Source of the DNA: Saccoglossus kowalevskii
Lineage: Eukaryota; Hemichordata; Enteropneusta; Harrimaniidae
DNA length: 24,847 bases
Assembly (NCBI RefSeq): GCF_000003605.2
Contig: NW_003153251.1
Location: forward strand, 79,159-104,005
Direction of reading: 5' to 3'
Shown here piece by piece: positions 10,001 to 16,681 of the stretch. The stretch's first letter is position 1. Every line of letters begins with the position of its first letter. The position numbers were made by a program, and so were the translations under genes. The notes beneath the pieces were generated by a model. That model had not been told where the DNA came from. It saw only the letters and a list, made by a program, of their open reading frames with translations, and did no database searches.

Positions 10001-13000
10001 TGAAAGTTCAAAACAGTTGATTTCAATAATTGATTTAATTGGAATGATTTTGTGAATAAAATCATGAATGTAGGCACCTTTATGTAGCTAGTTGCATTTA
10101 CTCCAAGACAAGTACATTATTTTCAAGTTAAGTTGTAAGTTGGATGTAGCACGCAGCCACGTATGTACATTAAACCCAGTCGAAAAGTTGAAATGACCGC
10201 CAACCTTAATTCATCTGCTATTCATTGGTGAGATGTTCACTTTAGAAGTTTTTAAATTATTATCAGCGAATAACGGTGGGCGAATATGATGTGGGTCTAT
10301 TAACACAAAATTCGAAAGCGTGCAGCAGGACGACTACTAGTATAATGCTTTAAATGGCCACACGCGTAATGTTGAAACGAGCTGTTCCATTGGCTAATTC
10401 ACATATACCGTTGAAACGAGCTGTTTTATTGGCTAATTCTTAATTATCGTTGAACAGATCTGCTTCATTTGATACTTTACATATACAATTAAATAGAGCT
10501 GCTCCATCGGCTAATTCACATATATCGTTGAAACGAGCTGTTTTATTGGCCAATTCATACTTACCGTTGAAACAAGTTGCTTCATTGGCTAATTCACACT
10601 TACCGTTCAGAAGAGCTGCTTCGTTGGATAATTCAACATATCTCGGGTACATTGGTTTCATGGGAGGACCACATGTATCACGCCATCCTTCCCATGCCCA
10701 TACCAGTTCACTCCAGTTGCGACTATTGGCCATTACGTCATACAGATCTGTTCGATAGCACACACATACAAAATAGTTTACTTATGCTATTCCATATGAT
10801 GTACAATTGCCCAATGTATCATTTGCATTAAACACAATATCAACGTTCAATGGCGGTGGTCGTCGCGATGCGTCCTGTTCGATATGGGACTCATAGCGAC
10901 GTACACGACACGTGTAAAATACGTTGTTTGTTTATATGAAATTTGAAGAGGCGCTGCGCGACTACCACCACCCCTTCATCAATGTCTCAAAGCGTATAAA
11001 ATAATGTAATACTATAACATTTGATCATTTTTCATTTAAGGGATATCCGTTTCGACTGTTTCAGTAATTTATACGTTCACGATCATCGCAGCGTTATTGC
11101 GTAAGTTTGCAACACTAAACATCACATGTGGTGTAGTTATCGTGATGGTTATTATATAATTATTTGGTTGCTTTGATTGCAGCTCGTTGGTGAAGTGGGC
11201 AATAAGTGGGCACCGATAAACTGTGCGATTCGGACGATGGTCTGTCTGTAATCTAGGCAAGGCAAGTGGCGTATTTGATGACTTGAGTGTACTAATTTGT
11301 GTAATGCCAAGATCAGGAAAATCATCGGTTTGAAAGATCTTAGATTGCAAATGGCCGCCGACATCTCGTTGAGCGCGAGAGCGCCACGACTCGTGATTTT
11401 GTCCCAGAAATACTAGTACTATAGAATTTCAGTCTCCCCGTCATCCCGTCTGCTTTTATATTGAATTGTGTATCCGATCACAGTCCCTCAGGACTGTGCA
11501 TGGTATTTGGAGCATTATTCAAGAGGGAAAAACAAGTATCGTGGCTCTCTCGCGAGATCTTGGTGTACTGCACGCTGTGCCCGAAATCCCATTGTTAATG
11601 TGTGGTATACCGTACAATACCGTTTGTTCTCGGTGTAGTTTACATAGTTCATAAACGCTTTACGAGCTGGTTACCGCGACTTGATGACGTCATAAACGCA
11701 ATTACACGCATGCGCACCGGTACCAGACACCCATGCACGGTGGACTGTTCGCATTCGACACTGGAACCAGTACTAACCTGGGTCCAATGGGTAACATGCA
11801 TCTGGATTTGGATCCCCTGGTTTGTCACATACCTCACCAGTGTTGTAAATAGCCGACATGTCAGCAACTATTTGGTTAAACTAGAAAGTAGTTCAACATT
11901 AGTAGCTCCATTATACAACATACCACAGGCTTTAGAGAATGGGGTTAAACACTTTTCCTTTGATATTATGTAGCATGTAATTTGATATACATTGAAAATG
12001 CTACTTAAGTCAAGTTTTGAGAAAAGCATCACGTGTTATCTTTGAATTGAAAATTAAGTTATGTTCGCCATACTTTCTATACTTTCTATGAGCTCATGCC
12101 ACCGGGATACCGAAAATGAAAAAAATGAGGTCACCAGACATTTTTAGAGATAAAAAATAGAGTCCGAATGGTCATGAAAACTAGTCAACATTATCATTTT
12201 GACACTGGTTTCTAAAACCAAAAGGTTTTATTCATGGAATGAAATTGTCATTTTTGACATGAATAATATTTTGGAAATATTTCAAAAATCGACATATAAT
12301 TTAGTTATTTTTTACTGCCATAGTAGTTGTTTTCTATAATATACATTGTATACGGCTCAAAACGCCCCAACTTACCTCATCGAACTTTTCATCATCCAGC
12401 GCCGCTGCACCGATATAGATGAGGTTCTCTAATCGTCTGTTTGTATCAAATGTGAAATCAGTTCTGTCGAATACCAAAGCACACGTTCGCATGTCCCTGT
12501 CAAAACCACCAGCGACGGATATAGCATCTAACTGATAGAAAAGAAAATAGCACGATATTAAAGCGCAGGGGGTAGTCACCTGCGCACGCGCGGGAATCGA
12601 ATCCCAAACAACAATAACAAGGCATGCTGAAACGCAAATGCTCATGGGTAGACGCTTGTTTGTAAACAATGACACCCTATGGCCACCTGACGCATGCGCA
12701 GGTGACGACTCCCCGCTTTAAGCCTAGTCTGAGTTAATGATAAGGTGAAAAGATGTATCGCTATATCACGATAAAACAGCTGCTGATGTTGAGTAGTTTA
12801 CTCAACATACGTGTGTGCGTACATGATCTGTTTTTTTTTACAGCGACTCAACAAACCCCCTCTACCATATTGTAATAGACATTTCACGATTGCTACACTT
12901 TAGATGTGAACAAATGTTAGAAAATAATTAACGAATTTACATATTTGCAACTTAAATATATTCAAAAATAGACAAATAGTATAATCAATGTTATGCAGCG

Positions 13001-13984
13001 TTAAAGATATGATTTGAATATACTTTTGAATATACCGTCGTTGGTAGCTGCATGCGCATATTCAAACTGCCATACGTTAATTAATTAAATGTTTTGGATT
13101 CGTTAAAAACGCGAAACTTTCACGAATTTTGGAGTGTAAAATAAGTGGTCAAAACTACAAAAACTATACATAGTTAAATCTGATATAATTTATCTGGAAT
13201 ACACTTGGCCATCATTCACGGCGGTGGAATATTGTAAAATCAATACGACTACAAAATAAAACAATTTATTCGAAAATAGATCAAAAAATAGCATATAGAC
13301 TATATTTAGTTGTACGAAAACGGTTTCTGAACTTGTTTGGAAGTCATTTGCGCTTCTTAGTGAATTGTAATTAAGAATAATCTTCATCAACTTTATCGCT
13401 ATTAATTACGTCCAAGGTTGGTTGGTAGATCGGTCAGACCAATCACAGAGAAGCTTGTTTGTTGACAGTTTTTTTTTCGACGAATTAAATTCCGCCTTGT
13501 ATAAATGGTTCGACTCAACTGTAACTGTATTGTAACCCCGGTCTACCTATGTTACGTTGAAGCAAAAAAACTATTGTCATTACTCATCGCGATAAAGTAT
13601 CGACAATATGCAATCATATAAAAAGTCGAAAAAAAACCATGTGCACTCTGAAATGTGCAAGGACGACAGACGATAAAAAAATATTTTCTTATATGTATTC
13701 TGTCTGTACCTGCCTACCAACTTCTTACAAGATAAAATTCACGAAAAGAATTCATTTATTACGTAACTCACCATCACTTGTTGGTTGTACTCGGTGATGT
13801 TAGTCTCATAGTCCCAAGACGCACTAATGGCGGTTGAGTAAATGATCTCTGCATTGGGGTTGTACGTATTATTCAACCAGAGCACGGCCTTAGATTCGTC
13901 TGCAACCGACCCAGCGGGTGCACCGCAGTCTATTTGCGCACGCACAGCGACCAGGGCTGCGCTGAAAAGCAGTAGATAACGCAT
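920..13984 (-). CDS. ACE: Angiotensin-converting enzyme-like M2 metallopeptidase, partial gene
   Basis: The gene span has 12 recognisable coding exons, two of them alternatives, giving 560 residues; the C-terminus lies off the left edge. Family knowledge: M2 peptidases remove C-terminal dipeptides outside the cell using zinc. Seen: a signal peptide (residues 1-16), HEMGH with zinc ligands H377 and H381, base E378, and third ligand E405 in FHEALGD, 24 residues after H381 as in testis ACE. Also seen are H347/A348 (CHASAW), K507, H509, Y516 and Y519, with R518 at the position of the chloride-linked Arg of testis ACE. Q275 in MWAQ matches ACE Q281, whereas ACE2 has Arg there, so dipeptidyl carboxypeptidase activity is expected. 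Cysteines pairing as in ACE are C346/C364 and C534/C548. Sequons occur at N38 and N62. All exon phases agree. Only one M2 domain is visible; a second domain or a membrane anchor could lie beyond the window. Confidence 0.95.
1049..1708 (-). other. Intron 10 of the ACE-like gene
   Basis: A 660-bp intron with GTTAGT donor and CAACTGTAG acceptor. I see no repeat or conserved element in it. Short ORFs on both strands have no family resemblance. Confidence 0.8.
1709..1813 (-). CDS. ACE: ACE-like exon 10 ([10 protein letters not shown] active-site segment)
   Basis: Thirty-four codons with split codons at both ends; acceptor TTGTTTCAG|AAC, donor ATCAG|GTTAGT. It encodes [20 protein letters not shown] and [15 protein letters not shown]507, H509 and Y516 correspond to testis ACE K511, H513 and Y520, which hold the substrate C-terminus. 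The exon was placed by homology and phase. Confidence 0.93.
1921..1975. mobile_element. Family C MITE end, solo copy C1
   Basis: GGGCGCCGAAATCCCGCTGA followed by GAGCGAGAGAGCGACGAGAC matches the left ends of the fuller family C copies at 11351, 15965 and 23809. I do not see the opposite terminal repeat, so the copy is truncated or diverged. It lies in the intron between exons 9 and 10. Confidence 0.6.
2127..2271 (-). CDS. ACE: ACE-like exon 9
   Basis: Forty-seven codons with split codons on both sides; acceptor ATTTCTCTAG|AG, donor ATGAG|GTGAGA. It encodes [20 protein letters not shown], then [13 protein letters not shown] and ending WWHM. This is the ACE [20 protein letters not shown]...DQWRWGVFSG segment. 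Its phase fits either exon 8a or exon 8b upstream. Confidence 0.94.
2593..2665. mobile_element. Family B MITE fragment B3
   Basis: The stretch from CAAAGTCATCATCTTTGTTC to GGCGCGACGACCACCACCCT matches the right-hand end of the family B copies at 18041-18310 and 23018-23650. The left end is not clear. Confidence 0.6.
3047..3208 (+). mobile_element. Family A MITE copy A1 (TTAA ends)
   Basis: A 162-bp element bounded by TTAA on both sides, with inverted termini (TTAAAGCGGAGGAGTCGTCA left; AGGTGACAACCCTTCCGCAT right). It shares the core TGTTTACAAACAAGCGTCTA with the copies at 12558, 14584, 16517 and 18648. TTAA at both ends is the target signature of piggyBac-type transposases; that affiliation is an inference. 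Confidence 0.85.
3589..3812 (-). CDS. ACE: ACE-like exon 8b (duplicate zinc-site exon, Tyr form)
   Basis: This second copy of the zinc-site exon is also 224 bp and intact, with acceptor ATATTTGACAG|AATC and donor CAGG|GTAGGT. The product equals that of 8a except TQYYYQY in place of TQYFYQY; human ACE has Tyr here. Six of the seven base differences are silent. Homology to the 8a flank extends about 12 bp past the acceptor and does not continue past the donor. Using both copies would shift the frame (phase 1 out, phase 2 required), so it can only replace 8a. It may instead be a silent spare copy; transcript data would decide. Confidence 0.85.
3813..4955 (-). other. Intron between the duplicate exons 8a and 8b
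   Basis: A 1143-bp interval containing a complete family D MITE (4336-4663), a perfect TGCGCATGCGCA palindrome (3916-3927) and a TGACGTCA site (3857-3864). It is far too long for steric splice exclusion. Confidence 0.75.
4336..4663. mobile_element. Family D MITE copy D1, complete
   Basis: Perfect 15-bp terminal inverted repeats (ATCCTCGGGGGCGGA and its complement) bound a 328-bp element. A subterminal inverted pair, CGTTCCAC near 4369 and GTGGAACG near 4430, gives a long hairpin. Related copies lie at 21757-22060 and, split, at 8571-9225. Confidence 0.85.
4956..5179 (-). CDS. ACE: ACE-like exon 8a (zinc-site exon, Phe form)
   Basis: A 224-bp exon, phase 2 in and phase 1 out; acceptor ATATTTGACAG|AATC, donor CAAG|GTGAGC. 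It encodes [21 protein letters not shown], then [22 protein letters not shown] and [16 protein letters not shown]. Zinc ligands H377, H381 and E405 and base E378 are intact. It is the first of two near-identical copies in transcript order and joins in frame from exon 7 and to exon 9. It differs from copy 8b at 7 of 224 bases, and only F385/Y385 is a residue change. Phe at this position also occurs in Drosophila AnCE. Confidence 0.92.
5180..6691 (-). other. Intron 7 of the ACE-like gene
   Basis: A 1.5-kb intron containing a two-copy 47-bp tandem repeat (6161-6254) and TGACGTCA sites at 5287, 6250 and 6649. I see no MITE and no gene. Confidence 0.75.
6161..6254. repeat. 47-bp tandem duplication
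   Basis: Two adjacent 47-bp units (6161-6207 and 6208-6254) share the pattern AACCAC-CAAGTCATT--GAAAACGA then TGTGATG, with a handful of substitutions. Confidence 0.85.
6692..6864 (-). CDS. ACE: ACE-like exon 7 (CHASAWDF active-site strand)
   Basis: Fifty-seven codons plus two bases; acceptor TATTTTACAG|GGT, donor TTCAG|GTATTA, phase 2 out. It encodes [20 protein letters not shown] followed by [18 protein letters not shown], nearly identical to [28 protein letters not shown]347 and A348 line the substrate cleft. C346 pairs with C364 in the next exon in known ACE structures. Confidence 0.95.
6865..7933 (-). other. Intron 6 of the ACE-like gene
   Basis: A 1.07-kb intron containing a 25-bp perfect direct repeat (6918-6942 and 7431-7455) and a TGACGTCA site at 7097. 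No gene is seen; the 109-residue forward ORF here has no family features. Confidence 0.7.
6918..7455. repeat. Segment flanked by 25-bp direct repeats
   Basis: An identical 25-bp stretch beginning TAAAACGATTCATAAGTGCG and ending in the recurrent GCGCCCTC motif occurs at 6918-6942 and 7431-7455. The roughly 490 bp between them could be an insertion or a duplication inside a dispersed repeat. Confidence 0.7.
7934..8031 (-). CDS. ACE: ACE-like exon 6 (MWAQ substrate-binding segment)
   Basis: Thirty-two codons after a split Gly codon; acceptor TTTTTGTAG|GT, donor CAG|GTAAGT, phase 0 out. It encodes [18 protein letters not shown] and then [14 protein letters not shown], matching ACE DMWAQSWENIYDMVVPFP. 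Q275 (the Q of MWAQ) is the position that binds the substrate C-terminal carboxylate in ACE; ACE2-type carboxypeptidases have Arg there. Confidence 0.93.
8571..9225. mobile_element. Family D MITE copy D3, split by an insertion
   Basis: GCTAAGACGCGCACCACTGT up to 8605 matches D1. The match resumes at about 9093 with ATGTATTTCTATGGGCTCTG and runs to about 9225. The distal terminal repeat is not visible. The two halves are contiguous in D1 and D2, so 8606-9092 is an insertion. Confidence 0.75.
8606..9092. mobile_element. About 487-bp AT-rich insertion inside MITE D3
   Basis: This segment interrupts family D. Near its left side it carries a 13-bp perfect inverted repeat (TCTGTATGGCATC at 8639-8651, complement at 8726-8738) around a GC-richer loop. 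It is then strongly AT-rich and ends with TTATTATTATTATTATTGGG and TAAATAAATAAATATT runs. The family is not recognised; a retroelement tail is possible. Confidence 0.5.
9364..9555 (-). CDS. ACE: ACE-like exon 5
   Basis: Sixty-three codons plus split codons at both ends (phase 1 in, phase 1 out); acceptor TCGTCTCTAG|AC, donor ACCG|GTGAGT. It encodes [15 protein letters not shown], then [14 protein letters not shown] and GAIPAHIT, matching ACE AYWRSWY, LHAFVRRALHRRYG and [19 protein letters not shown] leads into the MWAQ motif of the next exon. Confidence 0.92.
9556..10603 (-). other. Intron 4 of the ACE-like gene
   Basis: A 1.05-kb intron beginning inside the 39-bp tandem array. It also holds a collapsed family C hairpin (9621-9665) and a TGACGTCA at 9736. 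The rest is unremarkable. Confidence 0.75.
9621..9665. mobile_element. Family C remnant C2: bare terminal-repeat hairpin
   Basis: Two 22-bp arms (GCAAATGACTGCCGAAATCT onward; mirrored in GATCTCGGCGGCCATTTGC) with three mismatches and a single-base spacer. The arms equal the family C termini (TGGCCGCCGAGATC), so the element has lost its whole interior or is a precursor palindrome. Confidence 0.65.
10368..10640 (-). repeat. Seven-unit 39-bp tandem repeat spanning the exon 4 end and donor
   Basis: Seven units of exactly 39 bp start at 10368, 10407, 10446, 10485, 10524, 10563 and 10602. The unit at 10602 is the coding tail of exon 4 ([11 protein letters not shown] on the minus strand), and the other six extend into the intron. 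Donor-like dinucleotides at the unit borders are GTAAGT at 10603 (exon 4 donor), GTAAGT at 10564, GTATAT at 10486 and GTATAT at 10408; the GT is lost at 10525 and 10447. The minus-strand frame stays open until a stop at 10440-10442, so each added unit is 13 residues. The array is best read as an exon tail that expanded as a minisatellite. Confidence 0.93.
10604..10747 (-). CDS. ACE: ACE-like exon 4 (end lies in a tandem array)
   Basis: The exon encodes [20 protein letters not shown] and continues to [10 protein letters not shown], the ACE LLFAWEGW...ALSNEA segment. The acceptor is ATCGAACAG|AT and the proximal donor is AACG|GTAAGT. Its last 37 bases are part of the first unit of a 39-bp tandem repeat that continues into the intron. 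A second near-consensus donor lies 39 bp further on (see repeat entry), so an alternative form ending at 10565 and adding [13 protein letters not shown] is possible. The proximal donor gives the length expected of the family. Confidence 0.88.
10850..10976. mobile_element. Compact family B MITE copy B4
   Basis: Inverted termini GGCGGTGGTCGTCGCG on the left and CGCGACTACCACCACCCC on the right bound about 127 bp. The interior retains the TTGTTTATATGA stretch of family B. Confidence 0.65.
11351..11563. mobile_element. Family C MITE copy C3
   Basis: Left end ATGGCCGCCGACATCTCGTT with GAGCGCGAGAGCGCCACGAC; right end GTGGCTCTCTCGCGAGATCT. About 213 bp. The internal segment CATGGTATTTGGAG is shared with the copy at 15965. 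Confidence 0.7.
11778..11880 (-). CDS. ACE: ACE-like exon 3
   Basis: Thirty-four codons plus one base; acceptor TACTTTCTAG|TTT, donor CAG|GTTAGT. It encodes [18 protein letters not shown] and then a loop ending YPLDP, matching the MSRIYSTAKVC...LDPDL segment of ACE. The two cysteines (C141, C152) correspond to the first ACE disulfide, but the loop between them is slightly longer than in the human protein. The exon is too short to stand out as an ORF and was found by splice-phase continuity. Confidence 0.88.
11881..12375 (-). other. Intron 2 of the ACE-like gene
   Basis: A 495-bp AT-rich intron; nothing beyond its splice sites was recognised. Confidence 0.8.
12376..12531 (-). CDS. ACE: ACE-like exon 2
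   Basis: Fifty-two codons, phase 0 on both sides. The acceptor is TTTTCTATCAG|TTA and the donor is GAG|GTAAGT. The product ([17 protein letters not shown]) aligns with the FTDPQLRRIIGAVRTLG helix of human ACE, so exon 1 joins directly to this exon. A family A MITE ends only 26 bp upstream of the exon's 5' edge. Confidence 0.88.
12558..12721 (-). mobile_element. Family A MITE copy A2, next to the exon 2 acceptor
   Basis: TTAA-bounded, 164 bp, in reverse orientation to A1. Left end TTAAAGCGCAGGGGGTAGTC; right end GCAGGTGACGACTCCCCGCT. It shares the AGACGCTTGTTTGTAAACAA core. Its edge lies 26 bp upstream of exon 2. Confidence 0.88.
13431..13530 (+). repeat. Repeat pair G, copy 1
   Basis: The pattern CGGTCAGACCAAT, GAGAAGCTTGTTTGTTGACA, TTTCGACG and CGACTCAACTG is shared in the same order with 15263-15360. 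It is a dispersed repeat of unknown family, ending near the 5' part of intron 1. Confidence 0.6.
13772..13984 (-). CDS. ACE: ACE-like exon 1: start codon and signal peptide
   Basis: Seventy-one codons, phase 0 at the donor (ATG|GTGAGT). The start ATG has A at -3 and lies about 40 bases downstream of a TATA box. Residues 1-16 are a short basic start, a hydrophobic core ([11 protein letters not shown]) and an RA|Q cleavage-like site. The rest ([15 protein letters not shown]) matches the first helix of the M2 domain, where human ACE has ASWAHDTNIT. No other in-frame ATG lies between the TATA box and this start. Confidence 0.9.
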
Positions 13985-14021
13985 GATGGTGAACTATTGA
14001 TGACTCGGCGTGGCTGTAACG

Positions 14022-14028
14022 TTTTATA
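14022..14028 (-). promoter_or_regulatory. TATA box of the ACE-like gene
   Basis: TATAAAA lies on the minus strand about 40 bases upstream of the ATG. A start site about 30 bases downstream (near 13998, in a TCATCA context) would leave a 5' leader of only about 15 bases. Placement is by motif and distance only. Confidence 0.6.
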
Positions 14029-14038
14029 GTGGACCAAA

Positions 14039-14134
14039 TTGATAACTGAAAACACGCCTTCTTGATAACCACCTGCCGATTCACTCAGTGTTTTTTCCAG
14101 ATCGCGATTCGTATTAATTTATCAACTTGATAAC
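14039..14134 (-). promoter_or_regulatory. Cluster of GATA-type motifs upstream of the TATA box
   Basis: TTGATAAC occurs at 14039-14046, 14062-14069 and 14127-14134. An inverted TTATCAA at 14119-14125 forms a near-palindrome with the third. WGATAR motifs are bound by GATA factors, which drive gut and blood genes in animals. That they regulate this gene is an inference from position. Confidence 0.4.
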
Positions 14135-14583
14135 TGATATTTCTCATCGTTCTGGTGCATTTAAGGTCACTGGAACCAATGTAACTTCAAGCGTTAGCGT
14201 AACACCTGTTTACGTTTTGCGCGCGTGCGCAGTTACTGGTTGGCAAGAACCGGTCGTTCGCATCCGAAGATAAAACGGCGTTCAACACTGTTTCTGTCAT
14301 TAAAATACATGTATGTGTCCATTTTAATAAAACTTATGGACAATGTTGTCACAGCAGATCGCGAGCAAGTGTTGACCCGTGAGCGACATTTGTTATCGTA
14401 TATTTGCAAGATGGTTCGCAAAAACGTAAACATGTGACGTCACAACGCGTGTACATTGTTTGGAACAGAACTTGCATGTGTGGAACTTACATGTGTGTCG
14501 GTGATTAGTTTCTTGATATAAATATCAGGTCAAATAACGTTTTATTTTTAATAATGAATGTCAATCACTGAAATAGTCACAGT
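14135..14583. other. Proximal upstream region of the ACE-like gene
   Basis: No gene is seen. A TGACGTCA palindrome lies at 14435-14442, and a GCGCGCGTGCGCA stretch at about 14219. A transcribed 5' extension cannot be excluded. Confidence 0.5.
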
Positions 14584-14737
14584 TTAAAACGGGAGGGTCG
14601 TCCCCTGCGCACGCGCGGAAATTGACGATAACAACACCTCGCTAAAACGCAAAGGTTCATGGGTGGACGCTTTCTTGTAAACAATGACACGCCATGGCCA
14701 TCTGGCGCATGCGCAGGTGACGACTCCCCCGCTTTAA
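14584..14737 (-). mobile_element. Family A MITE copy A3
   Basis: TTAA-bounded, 154 bp. It has GGAGGGTCGTCCCCTGCGCA on the left and GCGCAGGTGACGACTCCCCC on the right, with the CTTGTAAACAATGACACGCC core. It is about 560 bp upstream of the TATA box. Confidence 0.88.
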
Positions 14738-15262
14738 TGAAAGGTGAAGGTTGAAATTTATTTATATGCAAATGTGTTTACGGGTAGGATACAGGTTCAA
14801 GTTTTGCCCGCAATGTATGCATTATCACATATTCATCAGTACACATCAGAATAATAAAACTGAATGATTCATTTACGCTCCCGAGTGTATACTTGTTTTT
14901 CTGTTCCGTTAAAATTTCAACTTTGTCGCAACCTTGTTATCGGATATCCGAATAGTGTAGCGGAGCGGCACGTTCCATGTGAAGTGTTGTTTACGTTTTG
15001 AGTGTGTTTATTACACCTGTATCTTAGTTCAAACGGCCAAACTGATGCGAAATTGTCAGTGATAACCGAAATTATTCCAAAATATTTCGCATATTAATAT
15101 TCATGTTCTTAAAAAATGTGTTTCTTCTTTTTCTTTTGCGAAAAAAAATACCTATTAACGTAATAAATAGCTGCCCATGCCAAGTGTATCGGTACGGTTT
15201 CAACCATCTTCGAATCTTCTTGTAAGATTATGTCTGATTGGCCAGCCAACCCAAACACCAAA
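14738..15262. other. Intergenic, nothing recognised
   Basis: AT-rich sequence without ORFs, repeats or motifs that I can support. Confidence 0.6.
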
Positions 15263-15360
15263 CGGTCTGACCAATTGGAGAACAGCTTATTTGTTGATAG
15301 TTTTTGTTTCGACGTGTATTTGCACGTATATATATATACACATCGACTCAGCTGCCATTG
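15263..15360 (+). repeat. Repeat pair G, copy 2
   Basis: It matches 13431-13530 (CGGTCTGACCAATTGGAGAA, TTTGTTGATAGTTTTTGTTT, CGACTCAGCTG). It includes a (TA)n run absent from copy 1. Confidence 0.6.
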
Positions 15361-15964
15361 ATTTCCGCCATCTTGTCCACTCTACATTTTACCATAATGT
15401 TAATAACCTAAGAAATACATCGCGGATGCTGTCCATTTCCATACAATCGCTTGTGCGTTTTTCATAGCTTTGATAGTAAAACTCATACAGTCTTTTCGGG
15501 GTTATACTATTCACATTGATTGCTACGGGTCAAATGCTGTATACTGGCGTGCACATACGCACGTTTCTCTTTGTGGTTATCGCGAATTATAATTTGGCTA
15601 CTCAGATGTCTAGATAGACCTGTCATGTCCATATGTCAGGGTTCCCATTGGTAACCATTTTGACTTAACCATTTCTGAAAAGGGTGTGGTTCAGACATTT
15701 AATTAACGATATCTTGAAAACTGCAATAATAGTACATAATATACTGCACACGCATACTGAACACATTAAATATCCGTACTTGACACAAGCCGTGAGGTCA
15801 CAGTTGTAGGGTCGTATGTAAGGATATGACATTGAACCTTACGCTGCAGCTACCTACAGTCCCACAGTACCGAACAATTTTGAAAACTGGTAGCGAGTAC
15901 GTTTCACACACACACGCCTGAGATAACGAGTCGAAAACACAATGACAATATTGCTTATTTGCAA
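15361..15964. other. Intergenic, nothing recognised
   Basis: No supported gene or repeat was found in this AT-rich stretch. Confidence 0.55.
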
Positions 15965-16190
15965 ATGGCCGCCAAGGTCCCGTTGAGAGCGAGATAGCCA
16001 CGGGAGACCCCCCCCCCCGTATATAGTGTACCATTCTCTAATGTCGTCGCGTCCGCTGTTCTCTTGACCTTTATAACCATGGTATTTGGAGTAGTTGACG
16101 CGATGACGACAGAGAATGGAATACTATTAGTGCGAGGGGCAAAAAAAAAGTCACGCGGCTCTCTCGCTTTCAACGTGATCTCGGCGGCCA
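15965..16190. mobile_element. Family C MITE copy C4
   Basis: A 226-bp element with inverted ends TGGCCGCCAAGGTCCCGTTG and CAACGTGATCTCGGCGGCCA, then GAGAGCGAG/CTCTCGC subterminal pairs. It carries a poly-C run (about 16009-16018) and shares the ACCATGGTATTTGGAGTA core with C3. Confidence 0.8.
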
Positions 16191-16490
16191 ATGAGGTTTT
16201 GACTAGATATTACGTATTTGGCTTTTGTCTGAGATCTAGTTTATGAATGATAAACAGGCAGGACGCAATTTGTAGCACAGTAATTACAGTAGGTTAGAGA
16301 AAAAAAAAAGATATCCCACAAAAGTTGTAAAGGGGGACTGGTTCTGTGGAGAGGATACTGTAGAATATTAGGGTAAGGACTTTGTCCTGCAGAGCCGGGA
16401 CTGTCTCTATCTGTTGATGATGATATCAGATTTATTATAAATGACAACATGAAATAACGTCAACAGATTTGATTTGATTTGATTTGATTT
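16191..16490 (+). mobile_element. Possible non-LTR retroelement 3' end with (GATTT)5 tail
   Basis: The sequence ends in exactly five GATTT repeats (16466-16490) after a GC-richer stretch around 16330-16410. Many LINE 3' ends terminate in short simple repeats, but no reverse-transcriptase coding remains, so this is a guess. The (GATTT)5 microsatellite itself is certain. Confidence 0.3.
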
Positions 16491-16516
16491 GGCAGATAAA
16501 CGTACATTAATGAGTT

Positions 16517-16681
16517 TTAAGGCGGGGAAGCCGTCACTTTCGCATGCGTCAGATGGCCATAGCCTGTTGTTGTTTACAAACAAGCGTCTGTCCATGAGCC
16601 TTTGCGTTTTTAGCATCCGTTGTTATCGTCGCTTGGGATTCAATTCACACGCATGCGCAGATGACGACCCCTACACGTTAA
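16517..16681 (+). mobile_element. Family A MITE copy A4
   Basis: TTAA-bounded, 165 bp, same orientation as A1. It has GGCGGGGAAGCCGTCACTTT and CGCAGATGACGACCCC ends and the TGTTTACAAACAAGCGTCTG core. Confidence 0.87.

Larger units (their letters stand above)
10748..11777 (-). other. Intron 3 of the ACE-like gene
   Basis: A 1.03-kb intron with a compact family B MITE (10850-10976), a family C MITE (11351-11563) and a TGACGTCA at 11685. No gene is seen. Confidence 0.75.
12532..13771 (-). other. Intron 1 of the ACE-like gene
   Basis: A 1.24-kb AT-rich intron holding a family A MITE at its 3' end (12558-12721) and one member of a repeat pair (13431-13530). No gene is seen. Confidence 0.75.

Noticed and set aside
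12334-12675. 113-residue ORF as an alternative N-terminal protein
   Set aside because: The upstream part is translated MITE A2 sequence; only 12376-12531 matches ACE and has splice borders.
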